From: Lysobacterales bacterium
Lineage (GTDB): Bacteria > Pseudomonadota > Gammaproteobacteria > Xanthomonadales > SZUA-36
Length of the DNA: 64,000 nucleotides
NCBI GenBank assembly: GCA_014238945.1
Contig: JABAAB010000067.1
Location: 1 to 64,000, forward strand
Reading direction: 5' to 3'
Each line of letters starts with the position of its first letter. The first letter of the stretch is position 1. This document shows positions 8,157 to 17,736 of the stretch, piece after piece. The notes under the pieces are model-generated. The model worked only from the letters and a program-made list of their open reading frames with translations, was not told the origin of the DNA and did no database searches. The position numbers were made by a program, and so were the translations under genes.

Positions 8157-8534
8157 TTGAACGAAGTGACAAGCAAGGGACCTGAAAAAAAGAGTCCTGA
8201 CCAACAGACCTGGTACCGGAAAGTCTGGAAGGTCGTATGCGAGATTCCAGCCGGACACGTACTGACCTACGGTGAGGTGGCACGATTATCCGGCATGCCG
8301 CGGGCGGCAAGACGTGTCAGCCAGGCCATGAGAAGGGCGCCACGAAAATTGGATCTGCCCTGGCACAGGGTAATCAATGCACAGGGGAAAATTTCATTTC
8401 CTGAGGACTCCAGTGACTGGCGCTCACAGAAAGAAAGACTGGAAGCAGAGGGCCTGGTATTCCTGCATGGCAAAATTGATCTTGATCGTTATGGGTATCG
8501 CGGTGCCGTCGATCGCTTGCTGTGGGGGGAGTAA
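8157..8534 (+). CDS. atl: Alkyltransferase-like protein (ATL), MGMT homologue lacking the acceptor cysteine
   Basis: 125 residues. The fold is the DNA-binding domain of O6-methylguanine methyltransferase: IPAGHVLTYGEVARLSGMP helix-turn, RRVSQAMRRAP with the arginine finger region, and the active-site loop. That loop reads PWHRVI rather than PCHRV. Replacement of the acceptor Cys by Trp defines ATL proteins, which bind O6-alkylguanine without repairing it and hand it to nucleotide excision repair. The start is a TTG with little ribosome-site support, so the first ~15 residues are uncertain. The stop TAA overlaps the next gene's ATG. Confidence 0.92.
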   Translation: MNEVTSKGPEKKSPDQQTWYRKVWKVVCEIPAGHVLTYGEVARLSGMPRAARRVSQAMRRAPRKLDLPWHRVINAQGKISFPEDSSDWRSQKERLEAEGLVFLHGKIDLDRYGYRGAVDRLLWGE

Positions 8535-9124
8535 TGAAGGGCTTCGGTATGGCCTGGAGCAAGCTGCGTGGCCATTACTGGGGAGCACTGGTGTTTGACG
8601 TGGCGGTCATCGTCACCAGCCTGCTGTTGATCCACACCCTGCAGACAAAAAACCTGCCTTATGATGAACCTGCACCTCCACTTGAACTGGGATGGCTGGA
8701 CGATTCACGTATGGATACCATACTGGTGCCCGGCAGCACCGGGGTAGTGTATTTTTTTGCCCCCTGGTGTATTTATTGTAAAAGCAGTATCGACAATATG
8801 CAGAACCTGGTTTCCAGCGGCAAGCTGGCCTGGGCCCGTGCGGTAGCCCTTGATTATTCGAGTGATGCCGAAGTTCGTGAATTCATCCGCAATACGGGAC
8901 TGGGTGTACCCGTATTAATGGGCAATGCGGGAACAGCACGGGACTGGCAGGTCAGGGCGTTTCCAACCTATTTCGTTATTGACGGTGATGGCCGGGTTGT
9001 CGCCCGCTCGGTAGGCTACTCGACCCGAATTGGACTACAGACCCGGCTTTGGATGTATGCCAACCAGTCAAATCAGTCCCAGCGCCTCGGCATGGTGATT
9101 CAGGTGTTCATCAATGTATGTTGA
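8534..9124 (+). CDS. Membrane-anchored thioredoxin-like protein
   Basis: 196 residues from the ATG at 8534, which overlaps the ATL stop codon and follows GGGGGAG. An N-terminal hydrophobic segment (about residues 15-35, ALVFDVAVIVTSLLLIHTL) anchors or exports it. The thioredoxin domain follows, with FFAPWCIYCKSS (redox CxxC) near residue 75 and the cis-Pro strand AFPTYFVIDGDGRV near 150. It resembles the TlpA/ResA group of periplasmic thiol reductases; the partner is unknown. The last ~19 codons overlap the 3' end of the convergent fghA gene, so the C-terminal tail (QRLGMVIQVFINVC) may be an extension gained by loss of an earlier stop. Confidence 0.82.
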   Translation: MKGFGMAWSKLRGHYWGALVFDVAVIVTSLLLIHTLQTKNLPYDEPAPPLELGWLDDSRMDTILVPGSTGVVYFFAPWCIYCKSSIDNMQNLVSSGKLAWARAVALDYSSDAEVREFIRNTGLGVPVLMGNAGTARDWQVRAFPTYFVIDGDGRVVARSVGYSTRIGLQTRLWMYANQSNQSQRLGMVIQVFINVC

Positions 9125-9913
9125 AATGAAGTTGTAGCCGTGGTCGTAACCCTCTCGCATCCTGACATCAAGGGGGTGGTGTGTGCAGATACAGGCCTGC
9201 TCCAGACTGCCGGGTTTCAATTCCTCACCCAGGAAGTCATCTTCGGTGCCCTGGTCAATCAGGATGGGCAGTTGTTTTTCCGTTGAGCAGACCAGTTGCG
9301 TGGCATCCCAATCCAGCCAGTCGTTGCGGTCTTCACCAAGATAATTGCTGAATGCCTTGATACCCCAGGGGGTTACCGAGGGGTGGCAAATGGGTGCAAA
9401 TGCTGACACAGAGGAGTAACGGTCCGGATCCTTCAGGGCGCACATCAACGCGCCGTGGCCACCCATCGAGTGACCGCTGACAGAGCGCAGGTCGGTAACG
9501 GGTAATTGTGCTTCTACAAGGTCGGGTAACTCTTTACTGACATAATCGTACATGTGGTAATGGTTGGACCAGGGTGCACGGGTAGCATTGAGATAAAAAC
9601 CGGCCCCGGAACCGAAATCCCAGTCGTCATGTTCACCGGGCAGGTCAGTTCCCCGCGGACTGGTATCCGGACAGACTATGGCCAATCCCAGTTCAGATGC
9701 CCGTCTTTGCGCACCGGCCTTGATGGCGAAATTTTCGTCGGTACAGGTAAGCCCGGATAACCAGTACAGCACCGGAACTTCGGAGGTTTCTGCCTGTGGG
9801 GGCAGGAAGACGCCAAAGGTCATGTCGCAATTGAGCACCTCGGAGTGGTGTTGAAACCGTATCTGCTGACCTTCAAAAAACCGGCTACGGGAAATTTCCA
9901 CTATTCCTGTCAT
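9068..9913 (-). CDS. fghA: S-formylglutathione hydrolase
   Basis: Esterase-D type alpha/beta hydrolase that releases formate and glutathione from S-formylglutathione, the last step of glutathione-dependent formaldehyde oxidation. It has 281 residues from the ATG at 9911-9913. A longer open frame exists, but the family start (MTGIVEISRSR) fits this codon and leaves 10 bp after frmA. The nucleophile elbow is SGHSMGGHGAL (about 145), the acid lies in IDQGTEDDFL (about 222) and the His in EGYDHGYNFI (about 255). It follows frmA in one operon. Confidence 0.93.
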   Translation of the reverse strand: MTGIVEISRSRFFEGQQIRFQHHSEVLNCDMTFGVFLPPQAETSEVPVLYWLSGLTCTDENFAIKAGAQRRASELGLAIVCPDTSPRGTDLPGEHDDWDFGSGAGFYLNATRAPWSNHYHMYDYVSKELPDLVEAQLPVTDLRSVSGHSMGGHGALMCALKDPDRYSSVSAFAPICHPSVTPWGIKAFSNYLGEDRNDWLDWDATQLVCSTEKQLPILIDQGTEDDFLGEELKPGSLEQACICTHHPLDVRMREGYDHGYNFISTYIDEHLNHHAEALGLI

Positions 9914-9923
9914 GGCATGTCGC

Positions 9924-11069
<1,146 letters not shown>

Positions 11070-11093
11070 TCAATTTACCCTCGCACCCAAACT

Positions 11094-11501
11094 TTATTGT
11101 TGCCGGTTCAACCAGGCCACCAGCATACCCATGACCAGGATTGCTGGTGTGTCGAACAGGATCTGTTTGACCGCCAGACTTTCAGGCATGGGCTGAACAG
11201 CATAATAGAGCATGTAGGTTGGAATTGGCATCAGTACTGCAATCATGATACCAAAACGAAATCCCTGGCCGAGCCAGGGCTTGTCGTTCCGGCCTTCTCG
11301 ATAGATCCAGGTGAGAGCGATACCCATCAGGATATGGGCAATCAACATGAAATGAAAATAATTGACCTGGTCCTCTTCTGACCGATACAAATCCGGCAGT
11401 GCCATGTAGTCCTGGGAAAGCAGGAAGCCGTGCACGACAAAACCCGCCATCAGGGTGGCAATGGACATGACGATGGCTGATATAAAAAATTGTTTGTTCA
11501 T
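11094..11501 (-). CDS. Small multi-pass membrane protein of unknown function
   Basis: 135 residues from the ATG at 11499-11501, preceded by GAGGAAC. The longer open frame upstream has an unlikely N-terminus. Four hydrophobic segments are visible: about 6-26, 48-66, 78-98 and 110-130, with MNKQFFISAIVMSIATLMAG at the start. No catalytic motif was recognised. It lies 43 bp after the DUF6498-type gene, so the two may be co-transcribed. Confidence 0.65.
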   Translation of the reverse strand: MNKQFFISAIVMSIATLMAGFVVHGFLLSQDYMALPDLYRSEEDQVNYFHFMLIAHILMGIALTWIYREGRNDKPWLGQGFRFGIMIAVLMPIPTYMLYYAVQPMPESLAVKQILFDTPAILVMGMLVAWLNRQQ

Positions 11502-11544
11502 TTTAAGTTCCTCTACTGATCCCTTCCTGGTGTTGCATTTGATA

Positions 11545-12279
11545 TTACATATCCTGTAATTTCCTGCGTTCGGTTTGGTGCATGGCAAGGTCAACACCGG
11601 TCTTTAGCAAGATCAAGACTACCAGCAGACCCATGGGGCTGCCAAAGGCAATGCTCAGGAAAGCACCGACGATGATGGTGATGTGTAGTGCAACTATGCG
11701 CCCGTAAGGTCGCATCATCAACATGGCCGGGTGGCTGCGCCGGTATTCGCCTGCGGCGATAAAATTGCGAAAAAATGAGAACAGGTGGCTGGCGGCCAGG
11801 GCAGCAATTGCGAACAACATGCTGCCGGTCAACAAATCCATAGCTTCCAGGGTATCCCGGTCGACGCTGGTCAGGCTGCCGTCACTGAACAAGGCAAATA
11901 TGAATATGCCGTGGCCAAAACAGAACCCACCGTAGTGGATTATGAAAAACGGGATCAAAATCAGTTTGAAAACGCCACCCATGTTTGCGATTGCCGCGGT
12001 ACGGGCGTCACCCGTTTTATCAGACTTTCCGCTCTTTGAGTTTCTGAGCGTGGTGACGGATTCATTGCCCGGGTTGCATACCAGCATTTTCAGCACGTTG
12101 ATGGCACCGATGACCAGATTTTCGGCCCAGTAAAGAAATACGATATCAAATACCTGCCAATCCCAGACAATAACGCCGGCGATCAAACCGAGGTTCACAA
12201 CTATCAGAACCCAGGCGGATGGACGCTGCAACGCATCGGCCAACCCTTTGCTGCTGATAAAGAAATGTTTAGCCGGCAT
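11545..12279 (-). CDS. DUF6498-like integral membrane protein
   Basis: 244 residues with about six hydrophobic segments. The signature WDWQVFDIVFLYWAENLVIG near residue 40-60 is the conserved first-helix-pair motif of the DUF6498 family (recognition from memory; function unknown). A polar, Lys/Asp-rich loop (about 72-95) separates helix pairs. It sits upstream of another small membrane protein and 15 bp from the end of the phytase-like esterase gene, all on the same strand. Confidence 0.65.
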   Translation of the reverse strand: MPAKHFFISSKGLADALQRPSAWVLIVVNLGLIAGVIVWDWQVFDIVFLYWAENLVIGAINVLKMLVCNPGNESVTTLRNSKSGKSDKTGDARTAAIANMGGVFKLILIPFFIIHYGGFCFGHGIFIFALFSDGSLTSVDRDTLEAMDLLTGSMLFAIAALAASHLFSFFRNFIAAGEYRRSHPAMLMMRPYGRIVALHITIIVGAFLSIAFGSPMGLLVVLILLKTGVDLAMHQTERRKLQDM

Positions 12280-12294
12280 ATCGGTCAGTTCTGC

Positions 12295-13461
12295 TTATGG
12301 CCACAATGGAGGCACCTCGATCAGGATAAATTCGTTGTTGTCGGGTGGTGCAGCATCCGGCCAGCGGGCGTGACCAAAAGGATAGTTGTTGTCATTTACC
12401 AATCCCACAATTGTCTGGTTGATGATCACCAGGCCTTCTATGGTCTGGAAAGGAAAGGTAAATCGCCTGTTTCCATCCTGGTTGAGGTCACTGGGATCTT
12501 CGATATCCAGCAGATCGGCCACCAGCGTCTTGATGAGGAAACCGTCCTGATCAAGTCGGTCGAAGTCCAGCTTGTAGATTTTCTTGATCATGGCTATCTC
12601 ACCCTGTGCTGAATCACGTTCTATCACCAGGGCACCGGTGTCTGAGTACATGATGAATTCCCCGATTGCAGTTGCAGCTTTGTCAAGACGGTATCGATAG
12701 CTGGGGTTGAGTGCATCGGGATTTTCAAAACCCTGATTCTCCACACTGAATGTGTAGATGTTCAAAGCGTCCGTATCATTGATTACTGAGCCTTCAAGCA
12801 TGGGATAAAGCCATTTTTCGTCAGGTGAAATGGCCATTCCCTCAAAACCGCGTGAGCGGGGCAGGGTGGGAACGGTACCCTGGGGGTTATCAGCGGCAGC
12901 AAGACCGGAAAGCGTGAACGGGGGTGCCAGCAGCACACCGTCTGCAGAGAACTGCAACAATGCCGGAATCAGTTCCTCACCAACCCAGAAACTTCCATCA
13001 GCCGTTCTTTGAAAAGACTCGGGATCCAGGTCGGCACCGGTCAGAAAGCGGTCCCGGGGACGTTCAACCGGGTAGGGCAGGTGCCGTTGAGGATCCCTCA
13101 ACCTGGTGGTATTGAGCAGCTGAATCTGACCCGCGCCGCCCGTGGGGCGTCTGAAATCAACTTTTATGTGGTAAATGGACAGGAGATAGTCCGGTGAGTT
13201 GGTGCGTGTGCCAAAACCATTGTCGCTGAGTACCAGGAAACTGTCATCTTCAGCATGGAGCAGAGCGGAGAAACCCTGTACCGGTTGCTGGTTTTCAAAG
13301 GGTGGCTTGCGGCCATTGGCGGCTTCAATAAATTGTCCTGAAGTGGGTCCGTTGCCAAAAGTGTCTGCCGGCAGTTGTGCGAATGCCACCAGCGTGGCTG
13401 CTGTCACCATCCCGGGTAGCAGCATTAGCAGTACCATCATAGCTGTCATTGTGGACCGCAA
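12295..13461 (-). CDS. Secreted esterase-like/phytase-like beta-propeller protein
   Basis: About 388 residues, matching the esterase-like activity of phytase family (PF13449): QGFSALLHAEDDSFLVLSDN near the start, DLDPESFQRTADGSFWVGEE (about 140) and RGFEGMAISPDEKWLYPMLE (about 205) are the usual repeats. A Sec signal peptide (MVLLMLLPGMVTAA) precedes it. The start was set at a TTG 6 bases after a perfect GGAGGAG. The upstream ATG at 13476 lies before that ribosome site and is less likely. Substrate unknown; many relatives are periplasmic or extracellular. Confidence 0.8.
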   Translation of the reverse strand: MRSTMTAMMVLLMLLPGMVTAATLVAFAQLPADTFGNGPTSGQFIEAANGRKPPFENQQPVQGFSALLHAEDDSFLVLSDNGFGTRTNSPDYLLSIYHIKVDFRRPTGGAGQIQLLNTTRLRDPQRHLPYPVERPRDRFLTGADLDPESFQRTADGSFWVGEELIPALLQFSADGVLLAPPFTLSGLAAADNPQGTVPTLPRSRGFEGMAISPDEKWLYPMLEGSVINDTDALNIYTFSVENQGFENPDALNPSYRYRLDKAATAIGEFIMYSDTGALVIERDSAQGEIAMIKKIYKLDFDRLDQDGFLIKTLVADLLDIEDPSDLNQDGNRRFTFPFQTIEGLVIINQTIVGLVNDNNYPFGHARWPDAAPPDNNEFILIEVPPLWP

Positions 13462-13522
13462 TGCTTCTCCTCCCATGTGCCCAAAGCAACAGCCAGTAAG
13501 GAATGACCGCTATCGGGTTAAA

Positions 13523-13810
13523 TCATGAATGGGCGATTTCCCCGTCAGTGAACAGGTAGCTCCTTAATTCATCCTCCATGACAGGGTCGTGCCGGCGGAT
13601 CCATTCCAGAACCATGGCAGCATGTTCCTTCTCCTCGTCCCGGTTGTGCTCCAGGATGGCTTTGAGCGCAGGATCTTTACAGGCATCGACACGCTGGTTG
13701 TACCAGTCCACTGCTTCGAGTTCTTCCATCAAGGACGTGATGGCCCGGTGCATGTCACGGGTTTCATCGCGTAGTTCTGCTATGGGTTCGTGATAGCCTT
13801 CATTCGCCAT
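13523..13810 (-). CDS. Encapsulated-ferritin-type (EncFtn) protein without visible shell gene
   Basis: 95 residues, two helices. It matches the encapsulin-associated ferritin family: HRAITSLMEELEAVDWYNQR then HNRDEEKEHAAMVLEWIRR. The ferroxidase and entry-site residues of the Rhodospirillum EncFtn are conserved at the same spacing: Glu29, Glu30, Glu32, Trp36, Glu60 and His63. Known members form annular decamers that oxidise Fe(II), usually as cargo inside an encapsulin nanocompartment. This one ends DGEIAHS, without the Gly/Leu-rich targeting tail, and no encapsulin gene lies within the window. SD AAAGGAAA supports the start. Confidence 0.88.
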   Translation of the reverse strand: MANEGYHEPIAELRDETRDMHRAITSLMEELEAVDWYNQRVDACKDPALKAILEHNRDEEKEHAAMVLEWIRRHDPVMEDELRSYLFTDGEIAHS

Positions 13811-13834
13811 GGTGTTTCCTTTGTTTTTGCCAGT

Positions 13835-14659
13835 TCAGGACGCTTTGTGCAAATGTACGTCCTGTTGTGGATAGGGAAGATTGCAACCGGCTGCTTCCAA
13901 TTCAGTTTTGAAGCTCTCAAGTAATTCACCATGGGCGGTCCAGTAGTCGGATGTCTTGATCCAGGGACGTACCACGATGTCCACACTGCTGTCACCCAGG
14001 TTGCTGACGGCAACCTTGGTTGCAGGTTCATCCAGCGTTAATGGATGGGCACTGCAGACTTCAGCCAGGACATTACGTGCCACCTTCAGGTCATCGTCAT
14101 AACTGACACCGATAACGAAATCCATCCGACGGGTATCATTGACCGAGTAGTTGGTGATCGTGTCACTGCCGACGATGCCATTGGGTATGATGATTTGCTT
14201 GTTGTCACCCGTTTTCAGTACGGTACTGAAGATTCTTACTTCAATCACAGAGCCGGATATACCGGCTACTTCGACAAAATCCCCTTTTTTGAATGGCTGG
14301 AACATGACCAGCATGACACCCTGGGCAAAATTCCCCAACGAATCTTTCAGGGCCAGGCCTATAGCCAGTCCCGCAGCACCGACAATGGCAGCCACGGATG
14401 TTACCGGTACGCCCATCTGGTTCAACGCGGTGATGATGACTGCCGTCATCATGGCGGCATAAACCACCTGTGCGAGGAAATCGACCAGCGTATCCTCCAT
14501 CTCCTGACCCAGCAGAATGGATTTGATAACCCGTGTCACGCGTCTGGAAACCCAACGGCCGACCAGGAAAATGACCACTGCAATGACAAAACCGGTGAGC
14601 CAGTTGGTAATGGCTTCACTGTTCTGCAGATAATTCAGAAAATCTTTAAATACTTCCAT
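13835..14659 (-). CDS. mscS: Small-conductance mechanosensitive channel MscS
   Basis: 274 residues, close to E. coli MscS (286). Three transmembrane helices are visible: about 18-42, 60-82, and the pore helix about 87-115 with the Gly/Ala pattern AAIVGAAGLAIGLALKDSLG. The beta domain follows with FKKGDFVEVAGISGSV and IIIPNGIVGSDTITNYS, then the alpha/beta cytoplasmic cage. It opens under membrane tension to release solutes on hypo-osmotic shock. A GGGAGG ribosome site precedes the start. It lies 24 bp upstream of the EncFtn gene, so the two may be co-transcribed. Confidence 0.94.
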   Translation of the reverse strand: MEVFKDFLNYLQNSEAITNWLTGFVIAVVIFLVGRWVSRRVTRVIKSILLGQEMEDTLVDFLAQVVYAAMMTAVIITALNQMGVPVTSVAAIVGAAGLAIGLALKDSLGNFAQGVMLVMFQPFKKGDFVEVAGISGSVIEVRIFSTVLKTGDNKQIIIPNGIVGSDTITNYSVNDTRRMDFVIGVSYDDDLKVARNVLAEVCSAHPLTLDEPATKVAVSNLGDSSVDIVVRPWIKTSDYWTAHGELLESFKTELEAAGCNLPYPQQDVHLHKAS

Positions 14660-14739
14660 TTCCTACCTCCCAATAAATGAATCATTCAAATCCATTCACC
14701 CTGCGCCCTCAATCCCTCTACACACCTTGAAACAGATTG

Positions 14740-15147
14740 CTAAAAATTGTCCTCACCGGCTTCCAGGGCAAACTCCATACGGTCTGCCATGGGTGCGACA
14801 TTGCTGATTACATACTCCAGTTCCTCTCCGTCAAGTGAGCTATAGGGCAGGTTCTCACACATTTTGACATAGGCCGTGCCATCCAGATCACCGACCGCCA
14901 GGTAACCGATACGCTGAATCAGATTAATGCGCAGACACTTTTCAGCATCAAAATCTTCCAATGGGCAGATCAGTGTTTCTACCCTTATGTAACGTCGGTT
15001 ATCCGATGACTTGAGCTCGGCAAGGTAGATGCCCTGGGTTCTTTCACCCCCTTCAATATTGTATTCAAAGGCGAGCTGAAAGGGCTCATCCATGAATAAC
15101 GAATGATTGTTCATGATGTGCTGTCTTACTTCGGCAAAGGTCTCCAT
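14740..15147 (-). CDS. YbjN-like / type III chaperone-like protein of unknown function
   Basis: 135 residues from ATG 15145-15147, preceded by GGGAGAAA; a longer frame running into the SDR gene is not credible. It is an acidic single alpha/beta domain: YIRVETLICPLEDFDAEKCL and RINLIQRIGYLAVGDLDG resemble the strand-helix pattern of YbjN/CesT-like proteins, but this is a weak match. It starts 10 bp after the SDR stop, so it is probably the last gene of the leucine catabolic operon. No catalytic motif seen. Confidence 0.6.
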   Translation of the reverse strand: METFAEVRQHIMNNHSLFMDEPFQLAFEYNIEGGERTQGIYLAELKSSDNRRYIRVETLICPLEDFDAEKCLRINLIQRIGYLAVGDLDGTAYVKMCENLPYSSLDGEELEYVISNVAPMADRMEFALEAGEDNF

Positions 15148-15157
15148 CGCTTTCTCC

Positions 15158-15925
15158 CTATTTTGGCGCCAACCGGACTGCGCCATCCAAACGAATGGTT
15201 TCACCGTTAATGTAGCTGTTTTCCATGATGTGTGCAGCTAAATCTGCAAATTCTTCGGCTTTTCCCAGTCGGTGTGGGAATGGAATTGAAGCACCCAGGG
15301 ATTCCTGAACCGCGACCGGAAGACCATCAACCATGGGCGTCCAGAAGATTCCCGGTGCGATCGCATTGACGCGTATGCCGATACGGGCAAATTCACGCGC
15401 AATTGGCAAGGTCATTCCCACGATACCTGCCTTGGACGCAGAATAGGCGGCCTGTCCGATTTGGCCTTCGTAGGCGGCGACGGATGCCGTACTGATAATC
15501 ACACCACGTTCGCCATCGGCTCCCGGCGGGTTGGATTCCATGGCAGCACCCGAGGCTTTGATAATATTGAAACTGCCAATCAGATTGACCTGGATAACAT
15601 TGGAAAAGTAGTCCAGTGGCATAGCCGCTTCGCGGCCCAGAACCCGTCCGGCGCCTATGATCCCGGCACAGTTCATGGCGACATTGATCCTGCCCATAAT
15701 GGCCTTTGCGCTGGTGACGGCAACGGACACATCCTGCTCTGAGGTGACATCACTGCGGATGTATTTTGCGGCCCCACCCAATTCCGACTCTACGGCCGCA
15801 CCCGCTTCATCGTTGATATCGAGTAGCACGGCCTGTCCGCCTCCAGAAACCACTTTACGTGCCACTGCCAGGCCCAGTCCCGAAACACCGCCGGTGATCA
15901 GGGCTTTGACTTCATTCAATTGCAT
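15158..15925 (-). CDS. Short-chain dehydrogenase, 3-hydroxyacyl-CoA dehydrogenase type 2-like
   Basis: 255 residues from the ATG at 15923-15925, which follows AGGAG by 9 bases. Rossmann motif ITGGVSGLGLAVARK, NAG-type motif NCAGIIGAG, and the Ser-Tyr-Lys triad in STASVAAYEGQIGQAAYSAS then K. The sequence and the insert before the active site match the HSD17B10/type II 3-hydroxyacyl-CoA dehydrogenase group, which oxidises 2-methyl-3-hydroxybutyryl-CoA in isoleucine degradation. The position downstream of HMG-CoA lyase supports a branched-chain catabolic role. Confidence 0.87.
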   Translation of the reverse strand: MQLNEVKALITGGVSGLGLAVARKVVSGGGQAVLLDINDEAGAAVESELGGAAKYIRSDVTSEQDVSVAVTSAKAIMGRINVAMNCAGIIGAGRVLGREAAMPLDYFSNVIQVNLIGSFNIIKASGAAMESNPPGADGERGVIISTASVAAYEGQIGQAAYSASKAGIVGMTLPIAREFARIGIRVNAIAPGIFWTPMVDGLPVAVQESLGASIPFPHRLGKAEEFADLAAHIMENSYINGETIRLDGAVRLAPK

Positions 15926-15987
15926 TTGTAGATACTCCTGTGAAGGTGATAACACCGGTGGTCAAACCAGGGGCCAAAAAACAAAAT

Positions 15988-16893
15988 TTAGCCAGTTGCA
16001 TCCGTGTTGAGCAATGCCAATCCCGACTTGCTGTTATTGCGGCGATTCAGTTGACTTGATATCCATGCACCGGTCTCGACCAGTGCCGCCAGGTCCACTC
16101 CGGTTGGAAGTCCAAGCCCGTGCAGCATATACACCAGATCCTCGCTGGCTATGTTACCACTCGCGCCATTGGCATAGGGGCACCCCCCGAGTCCGGAAAC
16201 TGATGAATCGACCGTTCGAATTCCAGTGTCGAGACAGGCGAGAATATTGGCCAGTGCCTGTCCGTAGGTATCATGAAAATGCACGGCGAGACGTTCGATT
16301 GGCACGACATCGCTGGCCGCTTGGACCATTGCCTTGGCACTGCCCGGTGTACCCGTTCCGAGTGTGTCCCCAAGCGAGATTTCATCACAACCCAGATCAA
16401 TCAATTTTGCACAGACCTGGGCTACCATCGCTGGATCAACAATTCCTTCATAGGGGCAACCCAGTACGCAGGATACATAGGCACGCAGTCTGGTACCGTC
16501 TGCCTTTGCTCCCAGAGCCACCGGTTCAATCCGGGCAATGGACTCGGCAATACTGCAGTTGGTATTTCTCTGGCTGAAGCTTTCTGATGCCGCTGTAAAG
16601 ACTGCGACTTCCCTGGCGCCAGCTTTCTTTGCCCGCTCAAATCCTTTCAGGTTGGGAACCAGGACCGGGTAACGTATACCGGGTCGGGGAGTGATGCCCT
16701 TCAGCACAAAGTCTGAGTCAGCCATCTGTGGCACCCATTTCGGGCTGACAAAACTGCCGGCTTCGATGACGGGAAAGCCACAATCGGACAAACGGTCTAT
16801 CAACTCAATTTTTGTCGATGCAGTCACGGTTCCCGGTTCATTCTGCAGACCGTCGCGCGGGCCAACTTCAACCAATGTGACAAAATCAGACAT
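15988..16893 (-). CDS. mvaB: Hydroxymethylglutaryl-CoA lyase
   Basis: 301 residues, typical length. It cleaves HMG-CoA to acetyl-CoA and acetoacetate, the final step of leucine degradation. It is a TIM-barrel HMGL-like enzyme with the metal/substrate motif [12 protein letters not shown] at the N-terminus, [13 protein letters not shown] (metal-binding His pair, about 233) and the signature loop [20 protein letters not shown] containing the catalytic Cys (about 265). It starts 6 bp after the hydratase stop codon, same operon (liuE position). Confidence 0.95.
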   Translation of the reverse strand: MSDFVTLVEVGPRDGLQNEPGTVTASTKIELIDRLSDCGFPVIEAGSFVSPKWVPQMADSDFVLKGITPRPGIRYPVLVPNLKGFERAKKAGAREVAVFTAASESFSQRNTNCSIAESIARIEPVALGAKADGTRLRAYVSCVLGCPYEGIVDPAMVAQVCAKLIDLGCDEISLGDTLGTGTPGSAKAMVQAASDVVPIERLAVHFHDTYGQALANILACLDTGIRTVDSSVSGLGGCPYANGASGNIASEDLVYMLHGLGLPTGVDLAALVETGAWISSQLNRRNNSKSGLALLNTDATG

Positions 16894-16899
16894 CCGGGT

Positions 16900-17691
16900 T
16901 CAGTCTCTAACCCAACCGGGTCTGCGTTTTTCCAGAAACGCAGTCAGACCTTCCTGCCCTTCCGGTGACACCCGCAGTCTGGCTATCAACTCGGCGGTGT
17001 GCGTGTCCATGCGTCTTTGTGACTCACGATCATGACCCGCAACGGTGAATACCAACTGCTTGCAACAGGCAACGGCTAAAGGACCTCCTTTGAGCAGCTC
17101 GATGATGACATTCTCAACCGCCGAATCCAGCTCCCGGGTGGCAACGCACTGCTGGATCAGGCCAACAGCCATGGCCTGTCGACAGCCAAACCGTTCACCA
17201 CTGAGAAAATAACGACGTGCGTTGGCTTCACCGACACGCCGGTAAACATAGGGCGAGATCACGGCCGGCGCCAGGCCCAGTCGGGATTCGGTCAATCCGA
17301 AGCGGGCGTTGTCATCAGCGATGGTGATATCACAGGCTGCGATCAATCCCAGACCGCCTCCAAAAGCAGCACCATTGATGCGTGCAATGGTAGGTTTTGA
17401 CAGGTAATTCAGGTTCCTCATCAATCGGGCCAGCATCAGCGCGTCGTTTTCATTGTCCTGCTGACTGGCATTGATCAGGCTCTTCATCCAATGCAGATCT
17501 GCACCCGCAGAAAAATATCGTCCCTCACCGGTAAGAACAACCAGTCTGACATCATGATTTTTGTCAGCCTCCTCTAACGCCTTGGTCAGATCCCTGATCA
17601 GGTCGGGGTCAAAGGCGTTTGAAACGTGGGGCCGGTTCATACTCAGGGTCAGAATACCCCGGCTGTCGGCTGTGCTAATCAGCGTTTGCAT
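16900..17691 (-). CDS. liuC: Enoyl-CoA hydratase/isomerase family: methylglutaconyl-CoA hydratase
   Basis: 263 residues, crotonase fold. Oxyanion-hole segments are visible at GRYFSAGADLHWMK (about 55-68) and INGAAFGGGLGLIAACDITI (about 104-123); FGLTESRLGLAPAVISPYV follows with the acidic residues of the site. Assignment to the hydratase that converts 3-methylglutaconyl-CoA to HMG-CoA rests on the neighbours (carboxylase beta subunit upstream, HMG-CoA lyase downstream), the usual liu order. Confidence 0.88.
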   Translation of the reverse strand: MQTLISTADSRGILTLSMNRPHVSNAFDPDLIRDLTKALEEADKNHDVRLVVLTGEGRYFSAGADLHWMKSLINASQQDNENDALMLARLMRNLNYLSKPTIARINGAAFGGGLGLIAACDITIADDNARFGLTESRLGLAPAVISPYVYRRVGEANARRYFLSGERFGCRQAMAVGLIQQCVATRELDSAVENVIIELLKGGPLAVACCKQLVFTVAGHDRESQRRMDTHTAELIARLRVSPEGQEGLTAFLEKRRPGWVRD

Positions 17692-17736
17692 AACTTTCCG
17701 GGTTCCCTGTGTTCAGCTGATCTCGATACCGATGAT

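Noticed and set aside
13476-15147. Encapsulin shell gene near the EncFtn gene
   Set aside because: Both flanks were read; they encode mscS and a phytase-like esterase. No HK97-fold-like protein was found anywhere in the window.
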